The notes under the pieces: generated by a model | The model's input: the letters and a program-made list of their open reading frames with translations, nothing else | What the model was told of the DNA's origin: nothing | Databases searched by the model: none | Origin: Henriciella sp. | GTDB taxonomy: Bacteria; Pseudomonadota; Alphaproteobacteria; Caulobacterales; Hyphomonadaceae | Assembly: GCA_012960415.1 (NCBI GenBank) | Contig: DUBH01000054.1 | Location: 26,217-81,653, forward strand | Direction: 5' to 3' | Length of the DNA stretch: 55,437 nucleotides | Part shown: positions 48,915-55,437 of the stretch, piece by piece | Layout: each line of letters begins with the position of its first letter | Numbering within the stretch: the stretch's first letter is position 1 | Translations under genes and position numbers: made by a program

Positions 48915-50329
48915 GCCGGCGTATATACTACCAGGCGCTGCGCCAGTCATTTGACCTGTTCGTCGGGCATGCTTTCGACCAGCTGAATACTGGGACGCCC
49001 TATCTCGACAATTGGCACATACGTTCGATTAGCTGGAAGCTGGAGCAAATACGGTCTGGTGCCTGCAAGCGGCTTATCATCACGGTCCCACCGCGCTCGC
49101 TGAAGTCGTTTACCGTGTCCGTGGCATGGCCGGCCTTCCTGCTCGGGCATGAACCGACATCTAATCTGATGTGCGTCAGTTATGGCGAAGAACTGGCAAG
49201 CGACCTCGCGCGCCAATGTCGGCGGCTTATAGAGGAAACCGACTACGCTCGAATATTCCCCCGGACGCGCCTCGCGCGCACAGCCGCAAATGATCTTGAA
49301 ACGACGCAGGGAGGACGGCGGTTTGCAACGACCAATGGCGGGGTTCTGACGGGCCGTGGCGGCGACATCATTATTATTGATGATCCTCAAAAGCCCGAGG
49401 ACGCGCAATCGGAAGTCAAGCGGCGCAGCACGATCAAATGGTTTGAAAATACGCTCTCGACGCGTCTCAACCACAAGGCCGAAGGAGCCATAATTCTGAT
49501 CCAGCAGCGTCTGCATGAAGAGGACCTTGCAGGGCATTTACTCTCAAAAGGCGGTTGGGACCATCTCGACCTGCCGGCGATCGCCGAACACGATGAGCGC
49601 ATTGAAATCGACCAGGATGAGGTGCACGTCCGCAAGGAGGGCGAGGCGCTCCACCCGGAACGCGAAAGCCTCGCCGATCTCGATCGCCAGCGCCAGGAAA
49701 TGGGCAGCTACGCTTTCTCTGCTCAGTATCAGCAGCGTCCTGTTCCGGAGGCCGGGAATCTCATCCAGCCGAGCTGGTTCAGGCGTTTTGAAGACGCCCC
49801 GGAAATTAAGCCTGGCGTCCGCACGATTCAGTCCTGGGATTTCGCTGTCACCGACAGTGCCGGCAGCGACTTTACCGTCTGCCTGACAGCACTTGTCCAT
49901 AGAAACCAGATCTGGATTGTCGATATCTGCCGTACGAAGCTCAACTATCCGGCACAGAAAAGATTATACGGCGAGCTAGCACGAAAATGGCGACCGCAGT
50001 CAGTGCTGTTGGAGAGAGCCGCTAATGGCCAACCTCTTCTGGACGACCTTCGCGCAAATGGCGTACCCGGTATTATGTCGCCCATCGGAATCAAACCGAA
50101 TGGCAGCAAGGTCGAGCGTCTGTCGGTTTATAGCGGCCGCATCGAAGCCGGAGATGTTCATTTACCACGCAAAGCACCTTGGCTCGATGCCTTCCTGCAC
50201 GAAATGGCGGCCTTTCCAAATGGAAAACACGATGATCAGGTCGATGCACTCTCTCAGCTATTACAATGGCTGAGCCGGGAATGGCAGCCCTATTCAAGCG
50301 GGGGCCATTCCGGGCACCAGCTTGTTTAA
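48911..50329 (+). CDS. Phage terminase large subunit
   Basis: A 472-residue terminase with an N-terminal ATPase (Walker-A-like VPPRSLKS at residues 59-66, Walker B IIIIDD at 153-158) and a C-terminal RNase H-like nuclease. All three acidic positions are visible in the nuclease: QSWDFAV, LLERAANG and HDDQVDALS. It would cut concatemeric DNA and drive it into a capsid. Translation starts at a GTG that overlaps the upstream stop. No portal, protease, capsid or tail genes follow; the next gene is a convergent XRE regulator. The protein looks intact, not decayed, which suggests it is retained for a function or recently acquired. Confidence 0.93.
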   Translation: MSRRIYYQALRQSFDLFVGHAFDQLNTGTPYLDNWHIRSISWKLEQIRSGACKRLIITVPPRSLKSFTVSVAWPAFLLGHEPTSNLMCVSYGEELASDLARQCRRLIEETDYARIFPRTRLARTAANDLETTQGGRRFATTNGGVLTGRGGDIIIIDDPQKPEDAQSEVKRRSTIKWFENTLSTRLNHKAEGAIILIQQRLHEEDLAGHLLSKGGWDHLDLPAIAEHDERIEIDQDEVHVRKEGEALHPERESLADLDRQRQEMGSYAFSAQYQQRPVPEAGNLIQPSWFRRFEDAPEIKPGVRTIQSWDFAVTDSAGSDFTVCLTALVHRNQIWIVDICRTKLNYPAQKRLYGELARKWRPQSVLLERAANGQPLLDDLRANGVPGIMSPIGIKPNGSKVERLSVYSGRIEAGDVHLPRKAPWLDAFLHEMAAFPNGKHDDQVDALSQLLQWLSREWQPYSSGGHSGHQLV

Positions 50330-50332
50330 AAA

Positions 50333-50542
50333 TCAAACGGTATCGAAGAAATCCCCAAGGGATGCGCCTAGCGCCTTCGCAAGCTCTGCCAGCACCGTGA
50401 CGGTTGGATTGCGCACGCCTCTCTCCACGCCGGAAACATAGGTGCGATGCAAACCCGACTGGTGGGCAAGTTCTTCCTGCGACCAGCCTTTCAGCCTGCG
50501 AAGTCGCTTTGTGTTTGCGCCGACAAGAACCCGTACATCCAT
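50333..50542 (-). CDS. Small XRE-family transcriptional regulator
   Basis: A 69-residue protein that is almost entirely one Cro/C1-type helix-turn-helix (RLRRLKGWSQEELAHQSGLHRTYVSGVERG, residues about 13-42), ending LGASLGDFFDTV. It would bind DNA as a dimer. It is convergent with the terminase gene, with 3 bases between stop codons, and may be the control gene of the phage-derived cassette or a host gene. Its own target is not known; the inverted repeat at 47125-47204 is a candidate to test. Confidence 0.9.
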   Translation of the reverse strand: MDVRVLVGANTKRLRRLKGWSQEELAHQSGLHRTYVSGVERGVRNPTVTVLAELAKALGASLGDFFDTV

Positions 50543-50660
50543 ACCCTGGACTGGAGACCGACGTAGACGATGAGACTACAGCCTATAAGTATCATTTTCT
50601 CCTTGAACTCTTTGTCAAAACGAGCGCTAGTGAGACTCATAAGCATCTATGGAGAGTTTT

Positions 50661-51284
50661 ATGACACACCGACTTCTAGCAACTATCGCGGCAGGCGCGC
50701 TGGTCGCCTCACTCGGCGCCTGCGCTACAAATGTTTCGACGCCAGAAAGTGTGCGAGCAAGCGGTGACGCAGCAGCGGCATCTGAGAGCGCGACGAGTTT
50801 CGAAGCGGTACGAGCTGCGGTGACATTTCAAGATGACCCGCACATGGGCACGCGAACGGCGACAGGCCCGGAGATCCGCTATCTAGATCCTGAGCGAAAC
50901 AAATGGACCGACGGGTATAACATCTATCACCTGCGCGCCTTCGATATCGGCCGCTCAGGCGCAGAGGCGATCGACTTCAGCGACGTCCAGATCAGGGTGC
51001 GTCAATCGACGCAAGGCGACTGGCCGGGCTATCGCGCCGCCTACAGCCAAGGTGAAGCGTTCGAGGTCACCCGGATCGATAGCGACGTGGATTGTATCGG
51101 TCTGAATTGCCTGAAGACGGAACTCGTCGGGATCGATCTGACGATGCCCCAGCTTCGTGAGCTCGCAGAGCGCCCCGTGCTTACGTTCAAGATCGTAGGC
51201 CAGCGCAATGACATGATTGTTGAGATACCGCAGTCCTATCTGCGCGGGTTTTTAGCGGCGGTAGATGAGCGAGAGGTGAGATAG
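50661..51284 (+). CDS. Lipoprotein of unknown function
   Basis: A protein of about 207 residues with a lipoprotein signal: MTHRLLATIAAGALVASLGAC, cysteine near residue 21. A Ser/Ala/Glu-rich linker leads to a globular part (FDIGRSGAEAIDFSDVQIRV) that ends with EIPQSYLRGFLAAVDER. I recognise no family. GGAGAG precedes the ATG at 50661, better placed than the ATG four codons upstream. It is transcribed away from the XRE gene across about 118 bases and is convergent with galE. Confidence 0.8.
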   Translation: MTHRLLATIAAGALVASLGACATNVSTPESVRASGDAAAASESATSFEAVRAAVTFQDDPHMGTRTATGPEIRYLDPERNKWTDGYNIYHLRAFDIGRSGAEAIDFSDVQIRVRQSTQGDWPGYRAAYSQGEAFEVTRIDSDVDCIGLNCLKTELVGIDLTMPQLRELAERPVLTFKIVGQRNDMIVEIPQSYLRGFLAAVDEREVR

Positions 51285-51488
51285 GTCTTTAAAAACAAGC
51301 TAGATTAGCCGGGTCGCTTGGGCACCAAATTGAGAAAAGAAGGCTGGTTGGCGCCGACCTTCTGATACTCAATCAGTGGGGCTCTCTGGGTAGCGACGTA
51401 AACTGCGCAGTCCGGCCTTACACCCATCTTTAAGCAGCAGTCGATAGAAGCACCGCTGGTAAGCATATGTGAACGGGCCAGAGCGAGC
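51285..51488. other. Intergenic region between convergent genes
   Basis: About 200 bases between the lipoprotein and galE stop codons. I see no convincing gene, RNA or strong terminator; no perfect GC stem with a T run was found on either strand. Confidence 0.5.
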
Positions 51489-52484
51489 CTATTGCTTCGC
51501 TTTGCGCTCGATTTCCTTCATGTGCCACTCATAAGCTGTGGCGATCACGCTATCGACGTCTGATTGGATGGGCCTCCACCCAAGAATGCGCGCGGCCTTC
51601 TCTGCCGATGCAACAAGCGCAGGTGGGTCGCCGGGACGCCGCGGCCCGATCTCTCTTGGCACCGGCTTTCCCGTAACCCGCTCAACCGCATGGACTATCT
51701 CGAGCACGCTTGTGCCGGTCCCGGTTCCGAGATTGAAAACGTCGGACGCCCCGCCGCCGCCAAGATAATCCAGCGCCTTCAGATGTGCGTCAGCGAGATC
51801 CATCACATGGATGTAATCGCGAATACACGTCCCATCGCGCGTGTCGAAATCATCGCCAAAGATGGTCAGCTTGAATGTGTCGTTCAGTACGCCTTCGATG
51901 CAGAGCGGGATGAGATGCGTCTCAGGTTCATGGCGTTCACCAATTTCGCCATCGGGCGAAGCGCCTGCCGCATTGAAATAGCGAAGCTTCACCGATCGGA
52001 TGCCATGGGCGACCTCGTAATCGTCCAGGACCTTTTCGACGAACAGCTTAGACATGCCGTACGGGTTAATCGGCGCCTGCCTCATGCTCTCGGTGATCGG
52101 CATTTCCGTCGGCACGCCATAGGTCGCGCAAGTCGATGAAAAGATGATCTTGTCGGTTCCGGCCCTGGCCATCGCATCGAGCAGCTTCACTGTCCCGAGC
52201 GTGTTGTTTTCATAGTATAGGCCGGGCTGATCCACAGACTCGCCAACATAGGCGAACGCCGCAAAGTGAACGACAGCCTCGGGTTTGAACTTTTCAAAGG
52301 CTTCATCCAGCCGGTCAGCATCAAGAAGATCACCCTCGAACAGTTCGCCGAACTGGACAAAGTCCCGCCAGCCGCGCGACAGGTTGTCATAGACCACAAT
52401 GTTCCAACCAGCCTCGGCAAACGCCTTGCAGCTATGGCTGCCGACATAGCCGGCCCCACCGGTCACGAGCACGGTTTTCGTCAT
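51489..52484 (-). CDS. galE: UDP-glucose 4-epimerase
   Basis: A 331-residue extended short-chain dehydrogenase. The NAD motif is TGGAGYVGSH (GxxGxxG at residues 9-15), the catalytic Tyr and Lys are in NPYGMSK (Tyr142, Lys146) and the assisting Ser/Thr is in FSSTCATYG. It interconverts UDP-glucose and UDP-galactose, supplying galactose for envelope polysaccharides. The ribosome binding site GGAG (complement of 52493-52496) has ideal spacing, but it and the start codon lie within one arm of a perfect 12-bp inverted repeat. No galT or galK is nearby, so a biosynthetic role is more likely than galactose breakdown. Confidence 0.96.
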   Translation of the reverse strand: MTKTVLVTGGAGYVGSHSCKAFAEAGWNIVVYDNLSRGWRDFVQFGELFEGDLLDADRLDEAFEKFKPEAVVHFAAFAYVGESVDQPGLYYENNTLGTVKLLDAMARAGTDKIIFSSTCATYGVPTEMPITESMRQAPINPYGMSKLFVEKVLDDYEVAHGIRSVKLRYFNAAGASPDGEIGERHEPETHLIPLCIEGVLNDTFKLTIFGDDFDTRDGTCIRDYIHVMDLADAHLKALDYLGGGGASDVFNLGTGTGTSVLEIVHAVERVTGKPVPREIGPRRPGDPPALVASAEKAARILGWRPIQSDVDSVIATAYEWHMKEIERKAKQ

Positions 52485-52520
52485 ATGTGTAGCTCCTACC
52501 TCACGGCCGAGCTACACATA
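52484..52520 (-). promoter_or_regulatory. Inverted repeat over galE ribosome binding site
   Basis: Perfect 12-base arms TATGTGTAGCTC (52484-52495) and GAGCTACACATA (52509-52520) flank a 13-base centre. In the galE message the downstream arm contains the last three bases of the GGAG ribosome binding site, the whole spacer and the A of the ATG. A hairpin would therefore block initiation; melting or opening of it would allow it. As DNA it could equally be an operator. No ligand-binding aptamer is recognised. Confidence 0.7.
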
Positions 52521-52599
52521 ACAGAGAGGAGCTGCTGCTCAACCGAAGAGTGATTGACCGAAATAAAATAGCGGCCTGCTCGTGAATTTGCCTTCGCTG

Positions 52600-53334
52600 C
52601 TAAACTTCGTACTGCGGTAGCGACGCGAAAGCTGTTTTCAGGGCCTCGCCCCAATTGTCGGAAATGAGTGAGTAGTACGGGTCGTCTTCCTCGATCCGCG
52701 TCCTTTTAAGGATGTCGAGGCTGTCGGTCTCGTAGAGCAGAAGATCGAGCGGGAGGCCGACAGAGAGGTTCGCCTTCAATGTAGAGTCGAAAGACACCAT
52801 GAGCAGCTTTACAGCTTCGGCGAAGGACATGGCCGGATCATGCGCACGCACGAGGATCGGGCGGCCGTACTTGGTTTCGCCGATCTGGAAAAAAGGCGTT
52901 TCCTTGCTGGCTTCGACGAAATTGCCTTCCGGGTAGATCATGAAGAGGCGAGGTTCGCTGCCCGCGATCTGGCCGCCCAAAATCAGCGTCGCCCGAAAGG
53001 TCGATTCAGCATCCGGTCCTCCAGTCGGCGCGCTTTCCTTGATTACGTCACGCAGCGTCTTGCCGACGAGGCGCGCGGCCTGAAACATGGAGGGCACTTC
53101 AAGGATAGATGGGTTGCGCTCCTCGGGTGCCTTGGTGCGCTCTTCTAGCATGCTGACAACAGCCTGCGTGGTCGCGAGATTGCCCGCCGTCATCAAGACG
53201 AAGGTGCGCTCACCCGGCACGTTCCAAGTGAACATCTTGCGATACTTTGAGATGTTGTCGACGCCCGCATTGGTGCGGGTGTCGGACATGAAGACGAGCC
53301 CCTTATCGAGGCATAGACCCACGCAGTATGTCAT
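52600..53334 (-). CDS. Anbu proteasome-like peptidase
   Basis: A 244-residue Ntn-hydrolase-fold peptidase related to the proteasome beta subunit and HslV (the Anbu, ancestral beta subunit, family). It begins MTYCVGLCLDKGLVFMSDTRTNAG; after loss of the initiator Met, Thr2 would be the N-terminal nucleophile, and the Asp-Thr-Arg segment and a conserved lysine (SKYRKMF) are in place. Anbu proteins form open helical or ring assemblies and have little activity on ordinary peptides in the studies I know of, so the natural substrate is unclear. It is the last gene of a four-gene minus-strand operon, 6 bases after the transglutaminase-like gene. Confidence 0.95.
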   Translation of the reverse strand: MTYCVGLCLDKGLVFMSDTRTNAGVDNISKYRKMFTWNVPGERTFVLMTAGNLATTQAVVSMLEERTKAPEERNPSILEVPSMFQAARLVGKTLRDVIKESAPTGGPDAESTFRATLILGGQIAGSEPRLFMIYPEGNFVEASKETPFFQIGETKYGRPILVRAHDPAMSFAEAVKLLMVSFDSTLKANLSVGLPLDLLLYETDSLDILKRTRIEEDDPYYSLISDNWGEALKTAFASLPQYEV

Positions 53335-53340
53335 ATTTGC

Positions 53341-54156
53341 TTATTGCTGCTGCTGTTGCTGCTGCACCTGAACCGACACTTCCAACCCCTGCTGAGCACT
53401 CCCGAAGCTCAGCCCCGAAACTGGTGCGGCGTCCATATAATCCAGCCCTGTCGCCACGGCGACATAGCGCGCGTCCGGCGAAATGGCGTTGGAAACATCG
53501 AATCCGACCCAGCCAAGACCTTCAGCATACGCTTCTGCCCAAGCATGGGAAGCGTCCTGTTGCACACGGTCATCCATCATCAGGTAGCCGCTCACATAGC
53601 GGGCCGGAAAGCCCATCAACCGGGCGCAGGAAACGAATATCTGTGTGTGGTCCTGACAGACGCCACGTCCTGACGCGGCAGCCTCTTCAGCTGTCGTGGC
53701 GACACCGGTCTTACCGGTTTCGTACTTCACGGTTTCGGCAATCAAGCCCATCAGCGCGTGAAGACGCGAGACCTCAGTCTCATATCCTGTCCCGACCCTG
53801 TTGCAGAGTGCCTGAATGGCACTGCCAGGCCGCGTGAGGTCTGTCTTGCGCTGATACAGCCGTAGAGGGGTCCATCCGCCATGCTGGCCAACAATACCGC
53901 TCTCATCCTGCGTCACGACCGTGCCCTCGGCGCGGATGATGAGCTCGCTCGCGCCTTCCTGAAGCCCAATCAGCAGCGTGTGATTATTGAACTGGTCGAT
54001 GAAATGGACCTGCTCGAGCGCCCCCTCAAATGTCACATTCCAGTCGTCAACGCTCTGACCACGCCGCGTCTTCGGGATCAGCCGGATCTGCTGCAGTCCG
54101 TAAACTACAGGTTCGGCAAACTGGTAGTGTGTTTGATGAGCGATCTTGAGGCGCAA
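53341..54156 (-). CDS. Transglutaminase-like cysteine protease with poly-Gln tail
   Basis: A 271-residue protein with the family's N-terminal beta domain (MRLKIAHQTHYQFAEPVVYG) and a transglutaminase/protease core. The catalytic triad is visible: Cys167 in SGRGVCQDH, His204 in DASHAWAEAY and Asp220 in GWVGFDVSN. Bacterial members of this group are thought to act as peptidases. The last residues are Gln-Val followed by seven glutamines and the stop, encoded by mixed CAG and CAA codons. It lies 9 bases after the alpha-E gene and 6 bases before Anbu, in the established Anbu neighbourhood. Confidence 0.94.
   Translation of the reverse strand: MRLKIAHQTHYQFAEPVVYGLQQIRLIPKTRRGQSVDDWNVTFEGALEQVHFIDQFNNHTLLIGLQEGASELIIRAEGTVVTQDESGIVGQHGGWTPLRLYQRKTDLTRPGSAIQALCNRVGTGYETEVSRLHALMGLIAETVKYETGKTGVATTAEEAAASGRGVCQDHTQIFVSCARLMGFPARYVSGYLMMDDRVQQDASHAWAEAYAEGLGWVGFDVSNAISPDARYVAVATGLDYMDAAPVSGLSFGSAQQGLEVSVQVQQQQQQQ
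53344..53370 (-). repeat. CAG/CAA codon run encoding C-terminal poly-Gln
   Basis: Seven consecutive Gln codons directly precede the stop (in message order CAG CAG CAA CAG CAG CAG CAA), with a further CAG two codons earlier. The mixture of CAG and CAA shows it is not a perfect trinucleotide repeat. Confidence 0.9.
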
Positions 54157-54165
54157 AATTCTTCC

Positions 54166-55107
54166 TTATGCGTAAAAGCGATAGTCTTTCTCGATCTGCA
54201 GACCGAGCGCGTTGTTGGACTGAAGGATAGACTGAATGAATTCGTGCAGACCGCCGTCAAAGATTGTTTCCACATCAGTACTAATGAGACGGCTCAAGGT
54301 TGCTTCACACATTTCGCTACTTGGCCGGGCTTCCCCATACTCCTGTTCAAGATAGCCAAGATTGCGGGAGAGATTTGTGTAGCAGAAGGCGATAGATCGC
54401 GGCAGGCGCTGATCGAGGATCAGGAACTCTGCAATCGCGCGCGGCCCGCTCTCCTTATTGAGCCAAGCAAAACTCCGCTCAGCTGCGGCTGACCTGAGGA
54501 TCGCCTCCCACTGGAAATTGTCGATTGTCGATCCGACCATCGAAACGGATGGCAGCAGCACGAAGTATTTCACATCCAGGATGCGCGCGACATTGTCGGC
54601 TCGTTCTGCGAAGGTGCCAATACGGCAGAAATTGAAGATGTCGTTGCGCAGCATGGTACCGTGAAGCGCGCCGCGCACCTGCGCACTTTGCTGGCGAATG
54701 AGTTCGAGTACGTTTGGCAAGTCGGCATCCGATACACGCCGCGCAAGCGCGTCTTTCAGCTTCATCCAGGTGTCGTTGACCGCTTCCCAGACCTCCCGCG
54801 TCAGCGCGACACGGACCATGCGGGCATTGTTGCGCGCGGCCTCTACGACCGACATGACGCTGGACGGGTTGGACCGGTCGCGAAGGATATAGTCGATCGC
54901 GTCGGCCCGCTTCACATGCTCATGCGTCTGGAGGAACATGTCCTTCACATTGGCGGTCGAGAGGACGGACTCCCATTCTGCATCGTCTGCCGCCGAGCGG
55001 GTCATCGTCATGCGTGAACCTGCCTCGATAAGGCGGGCATTATTCGCGCTGCGCTCAAGGTAGCGGCACATCCAGAAGAGGCCGCCAGCTGTCTTACCTA
55101 GCATCAT
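54166..55107 (-). CDS. Alpha-E domain protein (DUF403)
   Basis: A 313-residue all-helical protein of the alpha-E family, beginning [30 protein letters not shown] and containing the family stretches [23 protein letters not shown] and [22 protein letters not shown]. The function is unknown; it always travels with the ATP-grasp and transglutaminase-like genes and may form a complex with them. Its ATG overlaps the TGA of the ATP-grasp gene, and the transglutaminase-like gene follows after 9 bases. Confidence 0.93.
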   Translation of the reverse strand: MMLGKTAGGLFWMCRYLERSANNARLIEAGSRMTMTRSAADDAEWESVLSTANVKDMFLQTHEHVKRADAIDYILRDRSNPSSVMSVVEAARNNARMVRVALTREVWEAVNDTWMKLKDALARRVSDADLPNVLELIRQQSAQVRGALHGTMLRNDIFNFCRIGTFAERADNVARILDVKYFVLLPSVSMVGSTIDNFQWEAILRSAAAERSFAWLNKESGPRAIAEFLILDQRLPRSIAFCYTNLSRNLGYLEQEYGEARPSSEMCEATLSRLISTDVETIFDGGLHEFIQSILQSNNALGLQIEKDYRFYA

Positions 55108-55437
55108 GACTCAAGCACCCATGTATCCTTGGTGCCACCGCCCTGGCTGGAATTGACGACGAGCGACCCCTTCTTCAGCGCGACGCGGGTGAGGCCGCCC
55201 GGTGTAATGTCGATGCCGTTTGGCGAAACGAGCACGAAGGGCCGAAGGTCAACATGGCGAGGGGCGAGGCCTTTGTTCGTAAAGATAGGCACGGTCGAAA
55301 GCGCCAAGGTCGGCTGAGCGATGTAGCCGTCCGGCTTCGCCTTCAACTTTGCGCGGAAGTCGGCGATTTCCTTGCGGCTGGCTGCAGGCCCGACGAGCAT
55401 GCCATAGCCGCCCGAGCCATGAACCTCTTTCACGACC
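55104..55437 (-). CDS. Circularly permuted ATP-grasp protein, C-terminal part (cut by window edge)
   Basis: The last about 110 residues of a DUF404/DUF407-type ATP-grasp protein, with the typical C-terminus [19 protein letters not shown] and the metal/ATP-loop stretch [17 protein letters not shown]. Such proteins are predicted amide or peptide ligases that join amino acids at the cost of ATP. The start lies outside the window. Its stop overlaps the alpha-E start (ATGA), making it the upstream gene of the Anbu operon. Confidence 0.92.
   Translation of the reverse strand, partial: VVKEVHGSGGYGMLVGPAASRKEIADFRAKLKAKPDGYIAQPTLALSTVPIFTNKGLAPRHVDLRPFVLVSPNGIDITPGGLTRVALKKGSLVVNSSQGGGTKDTWVLES

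Noticed and set aside
46600..50600. Complete prophage
   Set aside because: Only methyltransferase, DUF5681, terminase and XRE genes are present; no capsid, portal, tail, lysis or integrase genes.

Overview
The window is about 55 kb of GC-rich DNA with dense, short-gapped genes. It looks like the chromosome of an alphaproteobacterium, and marine Hyphomonadaceae-like (Hyphomonas/Henriciella type) is my best guess. The basis is the CIRCE-controlled groESL pair, a large TonB-dependent receptor, abundant acyl-CoA and lipid genes, a NodT-type efflux lipoprotein and the Anbu gene cluster. The family-level assignment is inference; no rRNA gene is present to confirm it.

Layout. 1-2.5 kb: groES-groEL behind a promoter and CIRCE operator, closed by a strong terminator. 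2.6-9.1 kb: a secreted protein of unknown function, a two-subunit 3-oxoacid CoA-transferase with a coupled PhnA-like zinc-ribbon gene, DNA topoisomerase IB, a thiolase-like protein, a lipoprotein and a ZntB/CorA-type transporter. 9.1-12.6 kb: a three-gene run read on the minus strand (acyl-CoA ligase, aldo/keto reductase, DUF938 methyltransferase). 12.7-16.6 kb: a lipoprotein and the isoprenoid operon xseB-ispA-dxs. 16.6-24.6 kb: histidine phosphatase, FemAB/GNAT-like protein, signal peptidase I, metallo-hydrolase, L-serine dehydratase, an exported amidase and a crotonase-fold protein that lacks both usual catalytic glutamates. 24.8-32.3 kb: TonB receptor, DUF2252 protein, MDR oxidoreductase and catalase-peroxidase KatG, with two excellent terminators. 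32.4-36.2 kb: a three-subunit molybdenum hydroxylase resembling PaoABC. 36.2-39.5 kb: the bacterial end-joining pair ku-ligD. 39.6-45.4 kb: a lipoprotein serine hydrolase and a complete MacA-MacB-outer-membrane-factor efflux operon. 45.5 kb: tRNA-Lys(CTT).

The right part is the most unusual. After a sulfotransferase and about 680 bases of lower-GC apparently non-coding DNA comes a compact phage-derived cassette: ParB-domain DNA methyltransferase, DUF5681 protein and terminase large subunit, overlapping like an operon, with a small XRE regulator convergent to it. No capsid, portal, tail or integrase gene accompanies it. A lipoprotein and galE follow; galE carries a perfect 12-bp inverted repeat that covers its ribosome binding site and start.

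The window ends inside the Anbu operon (minus strand): circularly permuted ATP-grasp protein (cut by the edge), alpha-E protein, transglutaminase-like protease and the proteasome-like peptidase Anbu. The transglutaminase-like protein ends in a run of seven glutamines. This module has been predicted from gene neighbourhoods to make and degrade a peptide or peptide tag; its substrate is not established to my knowledge.

The candidates I would follow first are the Anbu operon with its poly-Q tail, the solitary methyltransferase-terminase cassette, and two long inverted repeats that could fold over translation starts (galE and the methyltransferase).
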